NCBI RefSeq assembly: GCF_900185725.1
Contig: NZ_FYAU01000011.1
Span: 1-48,787 of the forward strand
From: Stappia sp. TSB10P1A
GTDB lineage: Bacteria; Pseudomonadota; Alphaproteobacteria; Rhizobiales; Stappiaceae
Reading direction: 5' to 3'
DNA: 48,787 nucleotides
Shown: one piece after another, positions 7,726 through 15,982 of the stretch
How positions within the stretch are numbered: the first letter of the stretch is position 1
Layout: each line of letters starts with the position of its first letter
Translations under genes and position numbers: made by a program
The notes under the pieces: generated by a model
Told to the model about the DNA's origin: nothing
The model's input: only the letters and a program-made list of their open reading frames with translations
Database searches by the model: none

Positions 7726-8877
7726 CTAGTCGCGCCCGCCGAGCGGCGTCATCCGCCCGCGTGACGCGGCGCCCGCATCCGGCGGGAAGGCGGCAGCGAC
7801 CGGCGCATAGTCCCGCGCCTCCACCGGCACGAAGCCGCCGCTCGAGACAGCCGCCGCCACCTCCTTCCCCGTCATCACCGCGACAATCGCACGGCGAATC
7901 TCCTGCGGCAGATCGCGCCGCACCACATGCGGCGCACCGGCAATCGGCTCGGACGCCCAGACGACCTCAAGGCCATCCGTCTCGACGGCGCGTCGCCGCA
8001 GGTCCCGCAAGGTGCCGCTCGAATAGCCTTCGGCCGGCTCGCCCTTCAGCGACGACCAGGCGAAGGCCACATCCGCGTCCCCGCGAATGAGCGCCAGCGC
8101 GGCCGCGACCGGATCGGGATGCTCGATCAACGCCGCCTCCTCCCGCCCAAGATCGACACCGATGGCGGCGGCGGCGGCGATCTGCGCCAGCCGGCTGCCC
8201 AGCGCCGCGCGCGGGCCGGTGGCGATGCGCCGTCCGGCGATCTCGGCGAGGGACGCAACCCCCTCGCCGGCCCGGGCCAGAACGATCGCATGCCAGCGCA
8301 CCTCGCCATCAGGCAGGCGCGGGGCGACCAGCGGTTCCAGGCATCGGCAGTCCCGATCCGCCTCGGCATAGGCCGAGGCGGACAGCGGCGCGTAATCAAT
8401 CTCCGCCGCCAGGATCGCACGCTGCAAATGGGCGAGATCGCGATAGGCGATCAGCAGCACGGGGATGCGCAGACCCGCCTCCAAGGCCTCCCGGAGCGGC
8501 GCGACCCGGCCGAAATCGCCGGCTGCAGGGTCCATGACCACGCCGACGCGCAGCTCCGGCAGGAGGGCAAGGCGCGCCGGATCGAAGGCCGGCGCGGCGG
8601 CGTCCGGATGTGCACCGGATGGGCCGGCATCGGTCGGGCCGGACGTGTCCGTATCATCCAGCCAGGGCAGGAAAGCCGGGCCGTTCACCTGTGGCGGTCC
8701 GTTGTCCTGCATGTCCTGCTGGAGGTCCTCCTGGGCGCGCAGCCGCTCGCCCGAGGCGGCGGCGACCAGCACGGCCAGCAGCGCGGCAGCCGCGCGCCTC
8801 GACAAGAGGCGGGACAGGCGTGTCGATCCGCCATTTGCCTCTTGCCCCGAACGGGATCGCCGCGCCAGTCTCGTCAT
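7726..8877 (-). CDS. Orphan PhnD-like periplasmic binding protein
   Basis: 383 residues from the chosen start. A long basic N-region, a hydrophobic signal segment (AAAALLAVLVAAASG) and then an acidic/Pro/Gly-rich linker (about 60-105) lead into a PhnD/PF12974-type ligand-binding domain (LRVGVVMDPAAGDFGRVAPLREALE, DYAPLSASAYAEA, RRIATGPRAALGSRLAQ, DADVAFAWSSL). This family binds phosphonates or phosphite, but many relatives bind other anions. No permease or ATPase is nearby, so a sensory or unknown role is as likely as transport. Upstream in-frame ATGs at 8928 and 8967 would overlap the divergent HAD gene. Confidence 0.7.
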   Translation of the reverse strand: MTRLARRSRSGQEANGGSTRLSRLLSRRAAAALLAVLVAAASGERLRAQEDLQQDMQDNGPPQVNGPAFLPWLDDTDTSGPTDAGPSGAHPDAAAPAFDPARLALLPELRVGVVMDPAAGDFGRVAPLREALEAGLRIPVLLIAYRDLAHLQRAILAAEIDYAPLSASAYAEADRDCRCLEPLVAPRLPDGEVRWHAIVLARAGEGVASLAEIAGRRIATGPRAALGSRLAQIAAAAAIGVDLGREEAALIEHPDPVAAALALIRGDADVAFAWSSLKGEPAEGYSSGTLRDLRRRAVETDGLEVVWASEPIAGAPHVVRRDLPQEIRRAIVAVMTGKEVAAAVSSGGFVPVEARDYAPVAAAFPPDAGAASRGRMTPLGGRD

Positions 8878-8926
8878 TCCTTCAGTTTGTCCGAGGGCCG
8901 CAGCGCCCGCAATCCCGTGAGCCGTC

Positions 8927-9544
8927 ATGAGCGCCCGTCCCGACACCGTGGTCTTCGACATCGGCAATGTGCTGATCCGCTGGGACCCCCGCCTCCTCTA
9001 TCGCAGCATTTTCGGAAACGAGACGGATGCCGACCGGTTCCTCAGCGAGGTGCTGCCGCCGGAATGGAACCTCGAACAGGACCGGGGGCGCAGCTTCGCG
9101 GACGGCATTGCGGAAGCCCTGGCGCGGCGCCCCGATCACCGCGAGGAGATCCTCGCCTGGGACAGGCGCTGGCACGAAATGGTGCCGGGGGAGGTGCCAG
9201 GCAGCGTCGCGATCCTGAAATCGCTGAAGGCGTCGGGCGTGCCTCTTTACGCGATCACCAACTTCTCGTCCGAGAAATTCGCGGAATGCGAAAGCCGCTT
9301 TCCCTTTCTGGCGGAGGACTTCATCGACGTGGTCGTGTCCGCGCATGAACGGCTGGTCAAGCCGGATCCGCGCATCTACCACGTGCTGTTCTCGCGCAAC
9401 GACCTCGCCCCCGCCGACACGGTGTTCATCGACGACAGCCTGGCGAACGTCGAAGCGGCGAAGTCCGTCGGCATGCATGCGATCCATTTCACCGATGCCC
9501 CTGCCCTCAAGGCTGCCCTTCAGGATCTCGGCTTCCCGCTATAG
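8927..9544 (+). CDS. HAD-superfamily (IA) phosphatase, YihX-like
   Basis: 205 residues. All four HAD motifs are present: I VVFDIGNVLIRWD (nucleophile Asp11, with Asn in place of the usual general-acid Asp, as in YihX and related HAD-IA enzymes), II ITNFSSEKF, III the Lys in LVKPDPRIY, IV FIDDSLANVEAAK. Length and motif I resemble glucose-1-phosphate phosphatase YihX, but the substrate cannot be read from sequence. It is divergent from the PhnD-like gene and converges with the HDAC-like gene with only 9 bases between them. Confidence 0.85.
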   Translation: MSARPDTVVFDIGNVLIRWDPRLLYRSIFGNETDADRFLSEVLPPEWNLEQDRGRSFADGIAEALARRPDHREEILAWDRRWHEMVPGEVPGSVAILKSLKASGVPLYAITNFSSEKFAECESRFPFLAEDFIDVVVSAHERLVKPDPRIYHVLFSRNDLAPADTVFIDDSLANVEAAKSVGMHAIHFTDAPALKAALQDLGFPL

Positions 9545-9553
9545 AGACGCGAC

Positions 9554-10585
9554 TCAGCCGGCCTCGAAGCCCGCCAGAACATTGACGCAATTGGTGCCGA
9601 GCGCATCGACCGCGTAGCCTCCTTCCATGACGAAGACGGTCGGCAGGCCGAGGCCCGCGAGCGCCGCCCCCATGCGGGTGAAGTCGTCATGAACGAGACG
9701 GAAACGGGAGATCGGGTCCTTCTCGTAAGCATCGAGGCCAAGCGAGACGACCAGCGTATCGGGCCGGAAGGCGGCAATGCGATCGATCGCGGCGGCAAGC
9801 GCCCGCGACCACACCTGCCAGTCGGCGCCCAGTTCCAGCGGATAGTTGGCGGTGAAGCCCGCTCCCGCCCCATTGCCCGTCTCGGCCGCATGACCGAGGA
9901 AGTAGGGATACTCCTCACGCGGGTCGGCATGGATCGACAGGAAGAAGACGTCGGGGCGATCGTAGAAGATCGACTGGGTACCGTTGCCGTGGTGGTAGTC
10001 GACATCGAGCACGGCAACGCGCTCGGCCCCCGCATCGCGCAGCCACTGGGAGGCGATCGCCGCGTTGTTGAGGAAACAATAGCCGCCGTAATAGTCGGCG
10101 GCGGCATGGTGTCCGGGCGGACGGCACAGGGCGAAGGCGGCGCGCTCCCCGCCGGCGACGAGGCGGGCGGCCGTCAACGCCGAGTTGGCACTGGCGCGGG
10201 CCGCGACGAACGTGTGCTCGCCGAGCGGCGTGCCGGCATCGAAGGAATAGCGGCCGAGCAGCCCGTCGACGTGGTCCGGCACCGGCTCGATGTTGAGCCC
10301 GCGCACCGGCCAGACGAAGGGGAATGCCTCGCCGCTGCGGCCGAGATCGGTCCAGCGGCTCCAGAAACTCTCCAGAAACGCGAGATAGCCGGCGTCATGG
10401 ACCCGGGCGAGCGGCTCCATGCCGAAATCCTCCGGCTCCAGCAGTTCGCCGAGGCCGCGGGTCAGCACCGCATCGCGGACCATCTCGGCGCGCGCGGGGA
10501 TCTCCACCGCCGGCTTCAACATGCCGTCGGAAATCTCCTGCTTGGGATCGTGGGCGAGTTGTCCGGCGGAAAACACGGTCTTCAT
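9554..10585 (-). CDS. Histone-deacetylase-family amidohydrolase (acetylpolyamine amidohydrolase type)
   Basis: 343 residues, full length for the class II bacterial HDAC-like family that deacetylates polyamines or other acetylated amines with a catalytic zinc. Visible landmarks: RPPGHHA (tandem catalytic histidines), GYCFLNNAAI, DVDYHHGNGTQ (zinc Asp and His), LGLDAYEKDP (second zinc Asp) and the C-terminal MEGGYAVDALG. It is cytoplasmic, with no signal. The start overlaps the stop of galM as ATGA, so the two are translated from one message although no metabolic link is evident. An acetylpolyamine substrate is inferred from family resemblance. Confidence 0.9.
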   Translation of the reverse strand: MKTVFSAGQLAHDPKQEISDGMLKPAVEIPARAEMVRDAVLTRGLGELLEPEDFGMEPLARVHDAGYLAFLESFWSRWTDLGRSGEAFPFVWPVRGLNIEPVPDHVDGLLGRYSFDAGTPLGEHTFVAARASANSALTAARLVAGGERAAFALCRPPGHHAAADYYGGYCFLNNAAIASQWLRDAGAERVAVLDVDYHHGNGTQSIFYDRPDVFFLSIHADPREEYPYFLGHAAETGNGAGAGFTANYPLELGADWQVWSRALAAAIDRIAAFRPDTLVVSLGLDAYEKDPISRFRLVHDDFTRMGAALAGLGLPTVFVMEGGYAVDALGTNCVNVLAGFEAG

Positions 10586-11607
10586 GACATCTGATCCTCA
10601 TGCCCGATCTGGGAAAAACGATACTCGGTTACCTGCCGATAGAGCTCCCCCGGCCGCAGGACGGCTCCGGCGAAATGCCTGTGGTTGGGACTGTCCGGCC
10701 AGCGCTGCGGCTCCAGGCAAAGCCCCGCGCGCGGACCGTACCGGCGCCCGTCCAGCCCCGGACAGGGCACGGCCAGCTTGCCGCCGTCGTAGACTTGCAG
10801 GCCGGGCTCGGTCGTCAGCACATCCATGACAAGGCCGCTCCCCTGTCCGACAACGCGCGCGACGGGGCGTGGTTCGCCCATTGGCACGGTGGACAGGCAG
10901 AAATTGTGATCATAGGAGACGCACACGCCCTCCGCGTCAATCCGGCGCAGGCGGCGGAAGTCGAACGGCGTTCCGGAAACGGGGCGCACCTCGCCGGTCG
11001 GAATCGCCTCGTCGTCGACGGGAAGATAGGCATCGGCCTCGATCCGCAGCAGGTGGCCGCCGATATCGGCAGAGCCGTCGAGATTGAAATAGCTGTGGGT
11101 CGCAAGGTTGACCAGGGTCGGCCGGTCGGTCACCGCCTCCAGCACGATACGCAGCCTGTCGCCGGCTCGCGGGAGCTCGTAGCGGGCGGTTGCCTCGACG
11201 CGGCCGGGATAGCCGGCCTCGCCATCCTCCGACACGAGCGCCATCACCGCATGCGCCGGCCCCGTCTCGCGCAGGGACCAGAGCCGCCGGGAGAAACCGT
11301 TCGCTCCGCCATGCAGGTGATTGCGGCCGCGCTCGTTGCGGTCGAGTTGGACCTCCTCGCCATCGAGCCGGAACCGGCCACCGGCAATGCGATTGGCATG
11401 ACGGCCGGCGATCACCCCAAAATAGGGGGAATGTGCGAGATAGGAGGCCAAATCGTCAAAGCCGAGCACCACGCTGCGACCGTCGACGCGCAGATCCGTG
11501 ATGGCCGCACCGATCGTCATGATGGCGGCGGAGAGCTCGCCGCGCGCGATGGCAACACGCTCGACCGGCGTTCCATCGGCAAGCTGGCCGAACTGACTGA
11601 CGCTCAT
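10582..11607 (-). CDS. galM: Aldose 1-epimerase (mutarotase)
   Basis: 341 residues. It interconverts alpha and beta anomers of aldoses such as galactose or glucose. Landmarks: AGRHANRIAGG, NHLHGGANGFSRRLW (first active-site His region), NLATHSYFNL (catalytic His) and GLCLEPQRWPDSPN (catalytic Glu). It is first in a two-gene unit, coupled by ATGA to the HDAC-like amidohydrolase. Only 91 bases separate it from the aspartic protease upstream, which is transcribed in the same direction. Confidence 0.93.
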   Translation of the reverse strand: MSVSQFGQLADGTPVERVAIARGELSAAIMTIGAAITDLRVDGRSVVLGFDDLASYLAHSPYFGVIAGRHANRIAGGRFRLDGEEVQLDRNERGRNHLHGGANGFSRRLWSLRETGPAHAVMALVSEDGEAGYPGRVEATARYELPRAGDRLRIVLEAVTDRPTLVNLATHSYFNLDGSADIGGHLLRIEADAYLPVDDEAIPTGEVRPVSGTPFDFRRLRRIDAEGVCVSYDHNFCLSTVPMGEPRPVARVVGQGSGLVMDVLTTEPGLQVYDGGKLAVPCPGLDGRRYGPRAGLCLEPQRWPDSPNHRHFAGAVLRPGELYRQVTEYRFSQIGHEDQMS

Positions 11608-11698
11608 TTCAGGTGATTCCCGCTGTCTCGCACGGCCCGGCCGCGCGGCACGGGCCGCGACACTATAGCCGCACGGACACCGAAATCACCGGGGACGG

Positions 11699-12214
11699 CT
11701 ACTGTATCAACCGCATCGTGCCAGAGCGGATATCGACCGTGGCAAGACGGCCGAGCACCGACATGCCGATCAGCGGCAGTTCCAGCGTCCCCTTCGGCAT
11801 CACCAGCGCCTCGACATTGTCGAGGCGGATGCTGCCGAGGCGCAGTTCGCGCAAGGTGACGGGCGCGGCGAGCGCCACGCCGTTGGCGGTGCGCACCTGC
11901 ACGACGAAAGCCGACTTTGCGGGGCGAATCCCGGACTTTTCCGCCACATCCAGAGGCAGAGCGAGCGTCGTGGCACCGGTGTCGATCAACGAGCGCACCG
12001 GACGGCCATTGATATGGGCGCTGACCTCGTAATGACCGCCGCGTCCAGCCTTCAGCACGAGAGTACGCAGACCCGACGGCGGAACAGGTTCGTGCGCCTC
12101 CTGCCGCGCGGCCGCGGCAACCGGCGCATCCTTGAAATAGTCGCGCAGCAGATCCGGCGCGAAGACGGCAGCCACCACGACGATGACGGCGATCATCAGA
12201 TAGCGTGCCACCAT
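11699..12214 (-). CDS. Membrane-anchored retroviral-type aspartic protease (TIGR02281 family)
   Basis: 171 residues. One N-terminal transmembrane segment (about 5-22) is followed by a periplasmic clan-AA aspartic protease domain with the single catalytic motif SLIDTGATTLALP and the downstream hydrophobic-Gly signature IGMSVLGRL. With one DTG per chain it should act as a dimer, as retropepsins do. This family is widespread in alphaproteobacteria; its substrates are generally unknown. It stands alone, with no obvious partner in the neighbouring genes. Confidence 0.88.
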   Translation of the reverse strand: MVARYLMIAVIVVVAAVFAPDLLRDYFKDAPVAAAARQEAHEPVPPSGLRTLVLKAGRGGHYEVSAHINGRPVRSLIDTGATTLALPLDVAEKSGIRPAKSAFVVQVRTANGVALAAPVTLRELRLGSIRLDNVEALVMPKGTLELPLIGMSVLGRLATVDIRSGTMRLIQ

Positions 12215-12363
12215 TCCCTGTCCCAGTTTCCGTTTTGCCGTTGCGCGCTCGATCCGAACGCTGCCACGGGACGCTTAGCAAGGGATGAAGCCGGCGCCGG
12301 CGGATGCAAACGCGGTTTCCGGCACGTTACCGGAAGCTGCCGCTTTGAAACGAACGGCAGGTC

Positions 12364-13287
12364 TCAGGCGGCAAACGTCTCGCAGGCGAGCGTGTCGGCG
12401 AGCTTCGCAATGGCCCCCGCCTCGGGCGAGGAGGACTGCGCCCCGTTCGCCGTGCAGGCCAGGGCGCCGGCGGCAGTGCCTTCCAGCAGGGCGCGACCGA
12501 TCTCCGCCCCCCGGTCGAGCGCCGCGGCAAGGGCGCCGACAAAGGCATCGCCAGCGCCGGTCGTGTCGACCACGTCGACCTCAGGCGCGGCAACGCGCCA
12601 GCGGATCTTGCCCTTCTGGGCGATCAGCCCGCGCGCGCCGAGAGTGACGACAGCGAGCCGATCCTCGCCGGACAGCGCCGCGCAATGGGTCTCCGGCACC
12701 GGGCTCTCGCCGGCGCCGAGCGCCGCAGCCAGTTCCGCTGCCTCCACCGAATTGGCGACAACGACATCGACATCGGGCACGAGGCGCGCAAGCTCGGCAT
12801 CACCGGAGGGCGCGGCGTTCAGCAGCACGCGGGCGCCGCAGAGCCGAGCGCGGCCGATGGCATCGGCGATCGGCCCCGGGCTCAGCTCACGCTGCAGCAC
12901 CAGCAGGTCGCCCCGCGCCAGTCGGCCGTCGAGCCAATCCGCGACGACCCTCGCATTGACGCCGCTGGCGCACATGATCAGGTTCTCGCCCTTCGCGTCG
13001 ACGCCGATCATGGCAATGCCGGTGCTGCCGTCGAGATGGCGCACACCGGAAAGGTCGACGCCGGCGCGCTCGATATTGGCAAGCGCTGCGGCGGCATGGG
13101 CATCGCGGCCGACCGCGCCGATCATCCTGACCTTCGCCCCGGCGCGCGCCGCCGCCAGTGCCTGGTTGGCGCCCTTGCCGCCCGGAAACGTCTGGTGATC
13201 GGGGCCGACCACCGTTTCACCGGGCGCGGGAAGACGCGGCAGGGCGACGACGAGATCGAGATTGATGGAGCCGAAGACAGTGATCAC
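12364..13287 (-). CDS. rbsK: Ribokinase (PfkB family)
   Basis: 307 residues. It phosphorylates ribose to ribose-5-phosphate. The N-terminal GSINLDLVV, the sugar-binding GGKGANQALAAARAGA and the C-terminal anion hole with catalytic Asp, DTTGAGDAFVGALA, are all present. The start is a GTG at 13285-13287 with GGAG eight bases upstream; the frame remains open further upstream but that part overlaps the SDR gene and has no family similarity. It is the last gene of the nucleoside/ribose run and starts 31 bases after the SDR gene. A weak hairpin (12317-12335) without a T-run follows. Deoxyribose or another pentose as substrate cannot be excluded. Confidence 0.93.
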   Translation of the reverse strand: MITVFGSINLDLVVALPRLPAPGETVVGPDHQTFPGGKGANQALAAARAGAKVRMIGAVGRDAHAAAALANIERAGVDLSGVRHLDGSTGIAMIGVDAKGENLIMCASGVNARVVADWLDGRLARGDLLVLQRELSPGPIADAIGRARLCGARVLLNAAPSGDAELARLVPDVDVVVANSVEAAELAAALGAGESPVPETHCAALSGEDRLAVVTLGARGLIAQKGKIRWRVAAPEVDVVDTTGAGDAFVGALAAALDRGAEIGRALLEGTAAGALACTANGAQSSSPEAGAIAKLADTLACETFAA

Positions 13288-13318
13288 GATGCCTGCTCCT
13301 GCGGTTTGGCCAAAGGGA

Positions 13319-14083
13319 TCAGATCCAGCCGCCGTCGACGACATAGGTCTGGTTGGTGCAAGCACCGGCGGCATCGGAGCAGAAGAACAGCACGACGCGG
13401 GCGACATCCGCCGGCACCAGCTTCCGCTTGAGGCACTGCCGCTCCATGATCTCGCGCTCGCCGGCCTCGTCAAGCCAGAGCGCGATCTGGCGCTCGGTCA
13501 TGATCCAGCCCGGCGCGATGCAGTTGACCCGGATGTTGTCGGGGCCGAGATCGCGGGCCAGCGAGCGCGTCAGGCCGACAACAGCGGACTTGGCGGCCGT
13601 GTAGCCCGCCATGCCGCCCTGCCCGATCATCCAGGAGATCGAGCCCATGTTGACGATGGCGCCGCAGCCGAGCTTGCGCATGTCGCCTGCCACGGCCTGG
13701 GTGCAGAAGAACTGGTGCTTGAGGTTCACCGCCATGCGGCTGTCCCAATAGTCGGGCGTCACGTCGTCCAGCCGGTGGCGCTCGTCATGGGCGGCGTTGT
13801 TGACGAGAATGGAGACGGGGCCGAGCGCCTCGCGCAGGTCGGCGATTGCCGCTCGGGTCGCCTCGATGTCCGTGAGATCGGCGCGGGCGAAGCGGACGCT
13901 CGCCCCGGCGCTTTCCAGCTCCGCGACAAGCGCGCGCGAGGGCTCCTCGCTGAGGTCGATGAAGCCGACAGAGGCCCCTTGCGCAGCGAACTGGCGGACG
14001 ATCTCCGCGCCGATACCGCCGCCACCGCCGGTGACCAGCACCGTCCTGCCCTTCAGATCCGGGTAGATCGCCTCGCCTGTCAT
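13319..14083 (-). CDS. Short-chain dehydrogenase/reductase
   Basis: 254 residues, classical SDR. The NAD(P)-binding motif VTGGGGGIGAEIV, the NNAAHD motif, the catalytic Ser in GSISW, and YTAAK (catalytic Tyr/Lys) are all visible. Asp in GFIDLSEEP after beta-2 suggests NAD rather than NADP. GGGAGGAG four bases before the ATG at 14083 decides the start. Lying between upp and ribokinase, it may oxidise a sugar, perhaps ribose or deoxyribose or its lactone precursor. That is inference from position only; SDR substrate cannot be read from sequence. Confidence 0.88.
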   Translation of the reverse strand: MTGEAIYPDLKGRTVLVTGGGGGIGAEIVRQFAAQGASVGFIDLSEEPSRALVAELESAGASVRFARADLTDIEATRAAIADLREALGPVSILVNNAAHDERHRLDDVTPDYWDSRMAVNLKHQFFCTQAVAGDMRKLGCGAIVNMGSISWMIGQGGMAGYTAAKSAVVGLTRSLARDLGPDNIRVNCIAPGWIMTERQIALWLDEAGEREIMERQCLKRKLVPADVARVVLFFCSDAAGACTNQTYVVDGGWI

Positions 14084-14129
14084 GTCTCTCCTCCCCGAAC
14101 GGCCGCTCCGGATCCGGTCCGCGCCGGCT

Positions 14130-14177
14130 GGTCGGATCATTTAATTCGGAATGAAAAATAATACAACAGATCCGACC
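14130..14177 (-). promoter_or_regulatory. Inverted repeat with AT-rich centre upstream of the SDR gene
   Basis: A 9-bp perfect inverted repeat (GGTCGGATC / GATCCGACC) encloses a 30-base strongly AT-rich centre, unusual for this genome, in the gap between upp and the SDR gene. The centre holds a second small dyad (TCATT...AATGA, about 14140-14155). It is a likely promoter/operator for a separate SDR-rbsK transcript. No specific regulator family can be assigned. Confidence 0.4.
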
Positions 14178-14186
14178 GCGAAGGCG

Positions 14187-14816
14187 CTATTTGGTGCCGT
14201 ACATGCGATCGCCGGCATCGCCGAGGCCGGGCATGATATAGCCCTTCTCGTTCAATCGCTCATCGATGGCGGCGGTGAAGATCGGCACGTCCGGATGGAC
14301 GGCGTTGAACTTGGCGATGCCCTCGGGCGCTGCCAGCAGGCAGAGGAAGCGGAGCTGGGTGGCGCCGCGCTCCTTGAGCCGCTGGACGGCGGCAATCGCC
14401 GAGTTGGCGGTCGCCAGCATCGGGTCGACGACCACCACCAGACGTTCGGCCAGATCCTCCGGCGCCTTGAAATAGTATTCGACCGGCTCCAGCGTCTTGG
14501 GATCACGGTAAAGACCGATATGGGCGACACGGGCGGCCGGCACCAGTTCCAGCATGCCCTCCAGCAGCCCGTTGCCGGCGCGCAGGACCGAGGCGAAGAC
14601 CAGCTTCTTGCCCTCGATGATCGGCGCCGACATGGTCTGCAGCGGCGTCTCGATCTCCACGGTGGTGATCGGCAGGTCGCGCGTCACCTCATAGGTCAGC
14701 AGCACCGAAATTTCCCGCAGCAGGCGGCGGAAGCCCTGGGTCGAGGTGTCCTTCATCCGCATGTGCGTCAGCTTGTGCTGCACCATCGGGTGATCGATTA
14801 CGGTTGCTCCGCTCAT
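14187..14816 (-). CDS. upp: Uracil phosphoribosyltransferase
   Basis: 209 residues, the normal length. It converts uracil and PRPP into UMP, salvaging uracil released when the upstream cdd and deoA products degrade cytidine and (deoxy)uridine. Motifs: HPMVQHKLT near the start, the PRPP loop [13 protein letters not shown] and the C-terminal uracil-binding [14 protein letters not shown]. The ATG at 14816 gives the standard UPRT N-terminus (VIDHPMV); upstream in-frame ATG at 14888 adds a low-complexity stretch without similarity. Confidence 0.95.
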   Translation of the reverse strand: MSGATVIDHPMVQHKLTHMRMKDTSTQGFRRLLREISVLLTYEVTRDLPITTVEIETPLQTMSAPIIEGKKLVFASVLRAGNGLLEGMLELVPAARVAHIGLYRDPKTLEPVEYYFKAPEDLAERLVVVVDPMLATANSAIAAVQRLKERGATQLRFLCLLAAPEGIAKFNAVHPDVPIFTAAIDERLNEKGYIMPGLGDAGDRMYGTK

Positions 14817-14842
14817 CTCGCGCCTCTCCGCTTGCCCTGTCA

Positions 14843-14871
14843 GGAGGCGGCCGCCTCCGGAAGCCGCCTCC
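14843..14871 (-). other. G+C-rich hairpin between add and upp
   Basis: A 9-bp perfect stem (GGAGGCGGC / GCCGCCTCC) with an 11-base loop, partly self-repeating, lies downstream of the add stop. There is no T-run, so it may slow or partly stop transcription between add and upp but is not a standard terminator. Confidence 0.35.
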
Positions 14872-14957
14872 GGCTCCCTTCCTGTCATAGATCAACCGGC
14901 CGCCCAGCGGAACCGTGCGGGCAGGACCTTGGCCCTGCCGTCCACCGACTTCCCCGC

Positions 14958-15977
14958 TCAGCCGTCGCCGCGCAGTGCCGCATGTTCCGACAGGCGCAGA
15001 ACCAGCCGGCGCCGCGTATCCTCATCGCAGAAGGCGGCACCGATCGCCGTACGGGTGATCGTCAGCAGCTCGTCCTCCGACCAGCCGAAGGTTTGCGCGC
15101 AACTGCGGTATTCGTGGCCGAGCGTGGTGCCGAAGAAGGGCGGATCGTCGGAATTGAGCGTGATGCGGCAGCCGGCGCGGCGTAGCAGGTTGACCGGATG
15201 AAAGCGCAGGTTTGAATAGAAGCCGAGCGCGACATTCGATCCCGGACAGACCTCCAGCACGATGCCCTCCGCCGCGATCCGCGCCACCACCGCCCGGTCC
15301 TCGATGGCCCGCACGCCGTGGCCGATACGCCGAACACGCAGGAAGTCGAGCGCAGCGGTGACGCTTTCCGGGCCGCAGACCTCGCCCGCATGGGCGGTGA
15401 GGCCAAGACCCGCCTCGGCCGCCATGCGGAAGGCGCGGGCGAAATTCGCCGGATGGCCCTGGCGCTCGTCGCCGGCAAGGCCGAAGCCGGTGACCAGCGG
15501 ATGCGGGGCGGAGATGACCTGCGCCACCACCTGTTCGACCGCGCGGGCCCCGAAATGGCGCACGCCGATGGCGATCATCCGCGCTTCGATGCCGGTGTCG
15601 GCACGCGCCTGCTCGATGCCGGCGGCAAGGCCGGCGACATAGTCGCCATAGGCCAGGCCCGCGCCGGCGGCATGATCGGGCGAAATGGTCAGCTCGGCAT
15701 AGATCGCACCTTCCGCCGCCAGCATGCGCAAGTAAGTGCCGGAAAGCAGCGCATAGTCCTCCGGCGTGCGGAAGACCCGGCTTGCCCGGTCATAGGCCGC
15801 GAGGAATTCGGAGAAGTCGTTCCAGAGGTAGCGGCCGCGCTCGTCGAAGAGGCCCTCGACATCCTGCCCGTGGCGCTTTGCCAGGCGCCGCACGAGGTCG
15901 GCCGGCGCCGCCCCCTCGATATGCACATGCAGCTCCGCCTTGGGCACCGGCGGTCGCGGGTTGGCCGGTGTCGGCAT
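14958..15977 (-). CDS. add: Adenosine deaminase
   Basis: 339 residues. It deaminates adenosine and deoxyadenosine to (deoxy)inosine, which the purine nucleoside phosphorylase of this locus can cleave. Zinc ligands and catalytic residues are visible: HVH at 17-19, the substrate-site Gly region HIEGA, LTAHAGE (zinc His and catalytic Glu), RIGHGV (catalytic His), CPGSN and the metal Asp in NSDDPPFFG. It starts 5 bases after the PhyH-like dioxygenase gene, so they share a transcript. A related adenine or 6-aminodeoxyfutalosine deaminase is less likely given the nucleoside neighbours. Confidence 0.92.
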   Translation of the reverse strand: MPTPANPRPPVPKAELHVHIEGAAPADLVRRLAKRHGQDVEGLFDERGRYLWNDFSEFLAAYDRASRVFRTPEDYALLSGTYLRMLAAEGAIYAELTISPDHAAGAGLAYGDYVAGLAAGIEQARADTGIEARMIAIGVRHFGARAVEQVVAQVISAPHPLVTGFGLAGDERQGHPANFARAFRMAAEAGLGLTAHAGEVCGPESVTAALDFLRVRRIGHGVRAIEDRAVVARIAAEGIVLEVCPGSNVALGFYSNLRFHPVNLLRRAGCRITLNSDDPPFFGTTLGHEYRSCAQTFGWSEDELLTITRTAIGAAFCDEDTRRRLVLRLSEHAALRGDG

Positions 15978-15982
15978 GACCG

